Below, piece after piece: positions 6,194-9,253 of a stretch of 9,253 nt of DNA. Made by a program: the position numbers and the translations under genes. This stretch comes from an uncultured Gammaproteobacteria bacterium (GTDB taxonomy: Bacteria > Pseudomonadota > Gammaproteobacteria > GCA-001735895): positions 1 through 9,253 of the forward strand of contig CALJQI010000261.1 of the NCBI GenBank assembly GCA_937980285.1, written 5' to 3'. The first letter of the stretch is position 1. Every line of letters begins with the position of its first letter. A model generated the notes under the pieces. That model was given only the letters and a program-made list of their open reading frames with translations. It ran no database searches and was not told the DNA's origin.

Positions 6194-7078
6194 CAGGGCC
6201 GCGCCGTAGACGCCGCTGGCGTCGCCGCGCTCTGCTTTCAGAATCGGGGTGGCGACGAAATCGGAAAAGACGTAGGACGCCAGCAGTTCCGGAACGTGAT
6301 CGTATATCGAGTCGATATTCGACATGCCCCCGCCGAGCACGATCGCGTGCGGGTCGAGAATGTTGATCAGATGGGCAAGCGCGCGCGCCATCTGATCGTG
6401 GTAAAGCCTCATCATCGCATCGCAGGCGTCGTCTCCGGCGGCGGCGCCGGCAACGATTTCGTGACTGCTGCGGGATTCACCGAAACGAAGTTCGAAACTG
6501 GACGCGAGCCCGGGCCCGGACAGAAAAGTTTCGATACAGGCGTTTTTGCCGCAGTAACAGGCCGGCGAGCCATCGATGCTGCGATGCCATGGCAAGGGGT
6601 TATGCCCCCACTCGCCGCTGATCGCGTGCGGGCCGTTGAGCAACTTGCCGTCCACCACCAGGCCGCCGCCGGTACCGGTGCCGATGATGACGCCAAAGAC
6701 GACCGGGTAATCCCGCCCCGCTCCGCCGAGCGCCTCCGACAGGGCGAAGCAATTGGCATCGTTCTCGATGCGGACTTCGCGCGCCAGCCTGCTTTCGAGG
6801 TCGTCGCGAAACGGGCGTCCGTTCATACAGACCGTATTGGAGTTGCGCAACAGGCCGGATCCTGGAGAAATAGCGCCGGGGATGCCGACACCCACGCTGG
6901 CGCGTTGGCCGACCTCGGCTTCGGCCTGTCGCACCAGTTCGACGATCATGGCCAGAATTGCGTCGTAATCCTGCGCCGGCGTGGAGACGCGTTGCCGGTA
7001 TACCGGCTCTCCGCGGGAGTCCATAACCAGCACCTCTGTTTTGGTGCCGCCAAGATCGATTCCAAGTCTATATTCCAT
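6182..7078 (-). CDS. mak: ROK-family sugar kinase, probable fructokinase (Mak-like)
   Basis: A 298-residue ATP-dependent sugar kinase. GIDLGGTKTEV (6-16) is the phosphate-binding motif of the ASKHA fold; VGVGIPGAISPGSG (62-75) and ENDANCFALSEA (105-116) follow, with Asp107 as catalytic base; IIGTGTGGGL (131-140) is the adenosine-side loop. GEWGHNPLPW (155-164) supplies His159 and ACYCGKNACIETF (173-185) supplies Cys174, Cys176 and Cys181 of the ROK zinc site. NILDPHAIVLGGGMSNID and a C terminus in ASGVYGAALLWG match E. coli Mak closely as I remember it, so fructose is the best guess for substrate, with N-acetylglucosamine or glucose kinases as alternatives. No helix-turn-helix is present, so it is an enzyme rather than a ROK repressor. 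The start at 7078 is fixed by GGAGGA (7090-7085) six bases upstream and gives the standard N terminus; an in-frame ATG at 7111 would lie upstream of that site. It is divergent from nrdA. Confidence 0.92.
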   Translation of the reverse strand: MEYRLGIDLGGTKTEVLVMDSRGEPVYRQRVSTPAQDYDAILAMIVELVRQAEAEVGQRASVGVGIPGAISPGSGLLRNSNTVCMNGRPFRDDLESRLAREVRIENDANCFALSEALGGAGRDYPVVFGVIIGTGTGGGLVVDGKLLNGPHAISGEWGHNPLPWHRSIDGSPACYCGKNACIETFLSGPGLASSFELRFGESRSSHEIVAGAAAGDDACDAMMRLYHDQMARALAHLINILDPHAIVLGGGMSNIDSIYDHVPELLASYVFSDFVATPILKAERGDASGVYGAALLWG

Positions 7079-7084
7079 CGCCCA

Positions 7085-7090
7085 TCCTCC
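7085..7090 (-). promoter_or_regulatory. Shine-Dalgarno of the sugar kinase gene
   Basis: On the minus strand GGAGGA lies six bases before the ATG at 7078 and decides that start over the ATG at 7111. Confidence 0.85.
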
Positions 7091-7114
7091 GCCGGCGTTC
7101 CCGCCCGGCAAGCC

Positions 7115-7144
7115 AATACAATTTTTTTATGAACTTTTTCACAA
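7115..7144 (-). promoter_or_regulatory. Candidate sigma-70 promoter for the sugar kinase gene
   Basis: On the minus strand TTGTGA (-35, 7144-7139) and TGTATT (-10, 7120-7115) are 18 bp apart, predicting a start near 7108 and a 30-nt leader. Each box matches consensus at four of six positions. The spacer and flank are rich in A/T runs (T7 at 7122-7128, T5 at 7135-7139, T6 at 7153-7158), which could help polymerase binding. Confidence 0.4.
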
Positions 7145-7192
7145 AATAATAGTTTTTTATCCGCCTGTTTACGAGGCAAGTGAAATCAAAGA

Positions 7193-7223
7193 GCTAGAAA
7201 CCTTTGCTGACGCCATTTCTAGC
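7193..7223. repeat. Perfect inverted repeat, 8-bp arms
   Basis: GCTAGAAA (7193-7200) and TTTCTAGC (7216-7223) are exact reverse complements separated by 15 bp. The half-site spacing of 23 bp centre to centre is about two helical turns, which fits a dimeric repressor or activator site between the divergent promoters. No T-tract follows, so a terminator is unlikely. The protein that would bind is unknown. Confidence 0.5.
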
Positions 7224-7236
7224 CCGATTTTCCGAC

Positions 7237-7245
7237 TTATCCACA
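7237..7245 (+). promoter_or_regulatory. DnaA box upstream of nrdA
   Basis: TTATCCACA matches the consensus DnaA box at all nine positions and lies about 46 bp upstream of the nrdA -35 element. DnaA is known to bind the nrdAB promoter of E. coli and tie dNTP synthesis to replication initiation; the same coupling is inferred here. A weaker copy, TTATCCGCC (7157-7165, two mismatches), lies 80 bp upstream. Confidence 0.7.
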
Positions 7246-7274
7246 GGATATGCCCGCTGTCTCCACAGATCAGT

Positions 7275-7322
7275 ACACAACATAATGTACTTGACCTTGG
7301 GCCAAAACACATTATATTGTGT
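7275..7322. promoter_or_regulatory. Tandem NrdR boxes (operator of nrdA)
   Basis: Box 1 is ACACAACATAATGTAC (7275-7290) and box 2 is ACACATTATATTGTGT (7307-7322). Both fit the palindromic NrdR consensus acaCwAtATaTwGtgt well, and box 2 has perfect outer arms. They are 32 bp apart start to start with 16 bp between them, the known spacing of paired NrdR boxes, which puts both on the same face of the helix. NrdR is the ATP/dATP-sensing repressor of ribonucleotide reductase genes. Box 2 covers the -10 element and box 1 sits directly before the -35, so binding should block polymerase. Confidence 0.88.
7291..7318 (+). promoter_or_regulatory. sigma-70 promoter of nrdA
   Basis: TTGACC (-35, 7291-7296) and TATATT (-10, 7313-7318) each match consensus at five of six positions and are 16 bp apart. 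The predicted transcript starts near 7325, giving a leader of about 190 nt. The promoter lies exactly in the frame set by the NrdR boxes. Confidence 0.75.
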
Positions 7323-7404
7323 ATTAGGTTAATTATTCACCTTTATAGAATAAATAAAACTGGCTGGTTAATTCCAATCCATAAATAGACCAAATACTTG
7401 AGTC

Positions 7405-7432
7405 CGATAGTTACAAATCACTTTAACTATCG
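7405..7432 (+). other. Hairpin in the nrdA leader, 9-bp perfect stem
   Basis: CGATAGTTA (7405-7413) and TAACTATCG (7424-7432) are exact reverse complements around a 10-nt loop. It lies in the predicted untranslated leader, 80 nt before the start codon. TCGGGG rather than a T-tract follows, so it is not a terminator. It may be an RNA element or, as DNA, a dimer-binding site with half-sites 19 bp apart. Confidence 0.6.
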
Positions 7433-7441
7433 TCGGGGAAG

Positions 7442-7511
7442 AAATAGCCGGGAGTCAACAGAAGCGGATCTCATCCGAATATACACATTGAAACTACGGA
7501 TCGGGCTATTT
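7442..7511 (+). other. Possible switchable fold before the nrdA start codon
   Basis: AAATAGCC (7442-7449) is the exact reverse complement of GGCTATTT (7504-7511), which ends two bases before the ATG and covers the ribosome binding zone. Inside, ATCCG (7473-7477) can pair either with CGGAT at 7465-7469 (3-nt loop) or with CGGAT at 7497-7501 (19-nt loop), two mutually exclusive folds. This resembles translational control of access to the start, but that is inference from pairing alone. Confidence 0.45.
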
Positions 7512-7513
7512 AA

Positions 7514-9253
<1,740 letters not shown>

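Larger units (their letters stand above)
7079..7513. other. Divergent control region between the sugar kinase and nrdA
   Basis: This 435-bp stretch is clearly richer in A/T than the genes around it and has no credible gene. From left to right it holds the kinase ribosome binding site and promoter, an inverted repeat (7193-7223), a DnaA box (7237-7245), a NrdR box pair around the nrdA promoter (7275-7322), and a long nrdA leader with two foldable blocks (7405-7432 and 7442-7511). A short frame running through from 6981 is stop-free only by chance and has no family match. The stretch 7335-7382 shows nothing that I can assign beyond low GC. Confidence 0.85.

Noticed and set aside
6296..7132. Plus-strand open frame of 278 codons antisense to the sugar kinase
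   Set aside because: The kinase reads perfectly on the minus strand with all ROK motifs; the plus frame has no recognisable motif.
7119..7245. Replication origin (A/T-rich tracts plus DnaA box)
   Set aside because: Only one perfect DnaA box and no iterated A/T-rich repeats; DnaA boxes in nrdA promoters are already known, so a regulatory role is sufficient.
7327..7373. GGTTAATT direct repeat (7327-7334 and 7366-7373)
   Set aside because: Eight A/T-rich bases repeated once at 39 bp in low-GC DNA are expected by chance; no attachment-site or regulator context.

Overview
The window reads as chromosomal DNA of a gammaproteobacterium with fairly high GC content. The evidence is the gene order rpoN-hpf-ptsN-hprK-rapZ-PTS EIIA-HPr-mgtE, a short-type HPF, a Pseudomonas-type class Ia ribonucleotide reductase with two N-terminal ATP-cone regions, and a NrdR-box/DnaA-box control region in front of nrdA. 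Enteric bacteria such as E. coli lack hprK, so a lineage outside the Enterobacterales is likely. Naming a genus would be a guess. I see no insertion sequence, phage gene, CRISPR array, tRNA or rRNA.

Bases 1-633 hold the 3' end of rpoN (sigma-54) and hpf, separated by a perfect hairpin with a GNRA-type loop and closed by a strong intrinsic terminator. Bases 745-5051 hold a tightly packed plus-strand operon: ptsN (EIIA-Ntr), hprK (HPr kinase/phosphorylase), rapZ, a mannose-family EIIA, HPr with both His15 and Ser46, and mgtE (Mg2+ channel). Three junctions are 4-base ATGA overlaps. This is a regulatory PTS: there is no sugar permease, and HPr is followed directly by mgtE with no Enzyme I gene between them. 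Probable logic: HprK sets Ser46 phosphorylation of HPr, HPr phosphorylated on His15 passes phosphate to the two EIIA proteins, and RapZ links the locus to cell-envelope amino-sugar synthesis.

Bases 5077-7078 hold two minus-strand genes. One is an HDOD/HD-type signalling protein, convergent with mgtE. The other is a ROK-family sugar kinase closely resembling Mak fructokinase. The 217 bp between them hold a doubtful small ORF, an imperfect inverted repeat and a stop-free, GC3-rich in-frame extension downstream of the kinase.

Bases 7079-7513 form a 435-bp AT-rich divergent control region. From left to right it holds a candidate kinase promoter, an 8+8 bp inverted repeat, a perfect DnaA box, two NrdR boxes framing a good sigma-70 promoter, and a roughly 190-nt nrdA leader with a 9-bp perfect hairpin and a second, potentially switchable fold ending two bases before the start codon. 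nrdA itself (580 codons visible) runs off the right edge.

Most genes are well-known families. The parts I consider least explained are the nrdA leader, the rpoN-hpf hairpin, the kinase-nrdA palindrome, and the absence of Enzyme I beside HPr. I did not find a clearly new multi-gene system.
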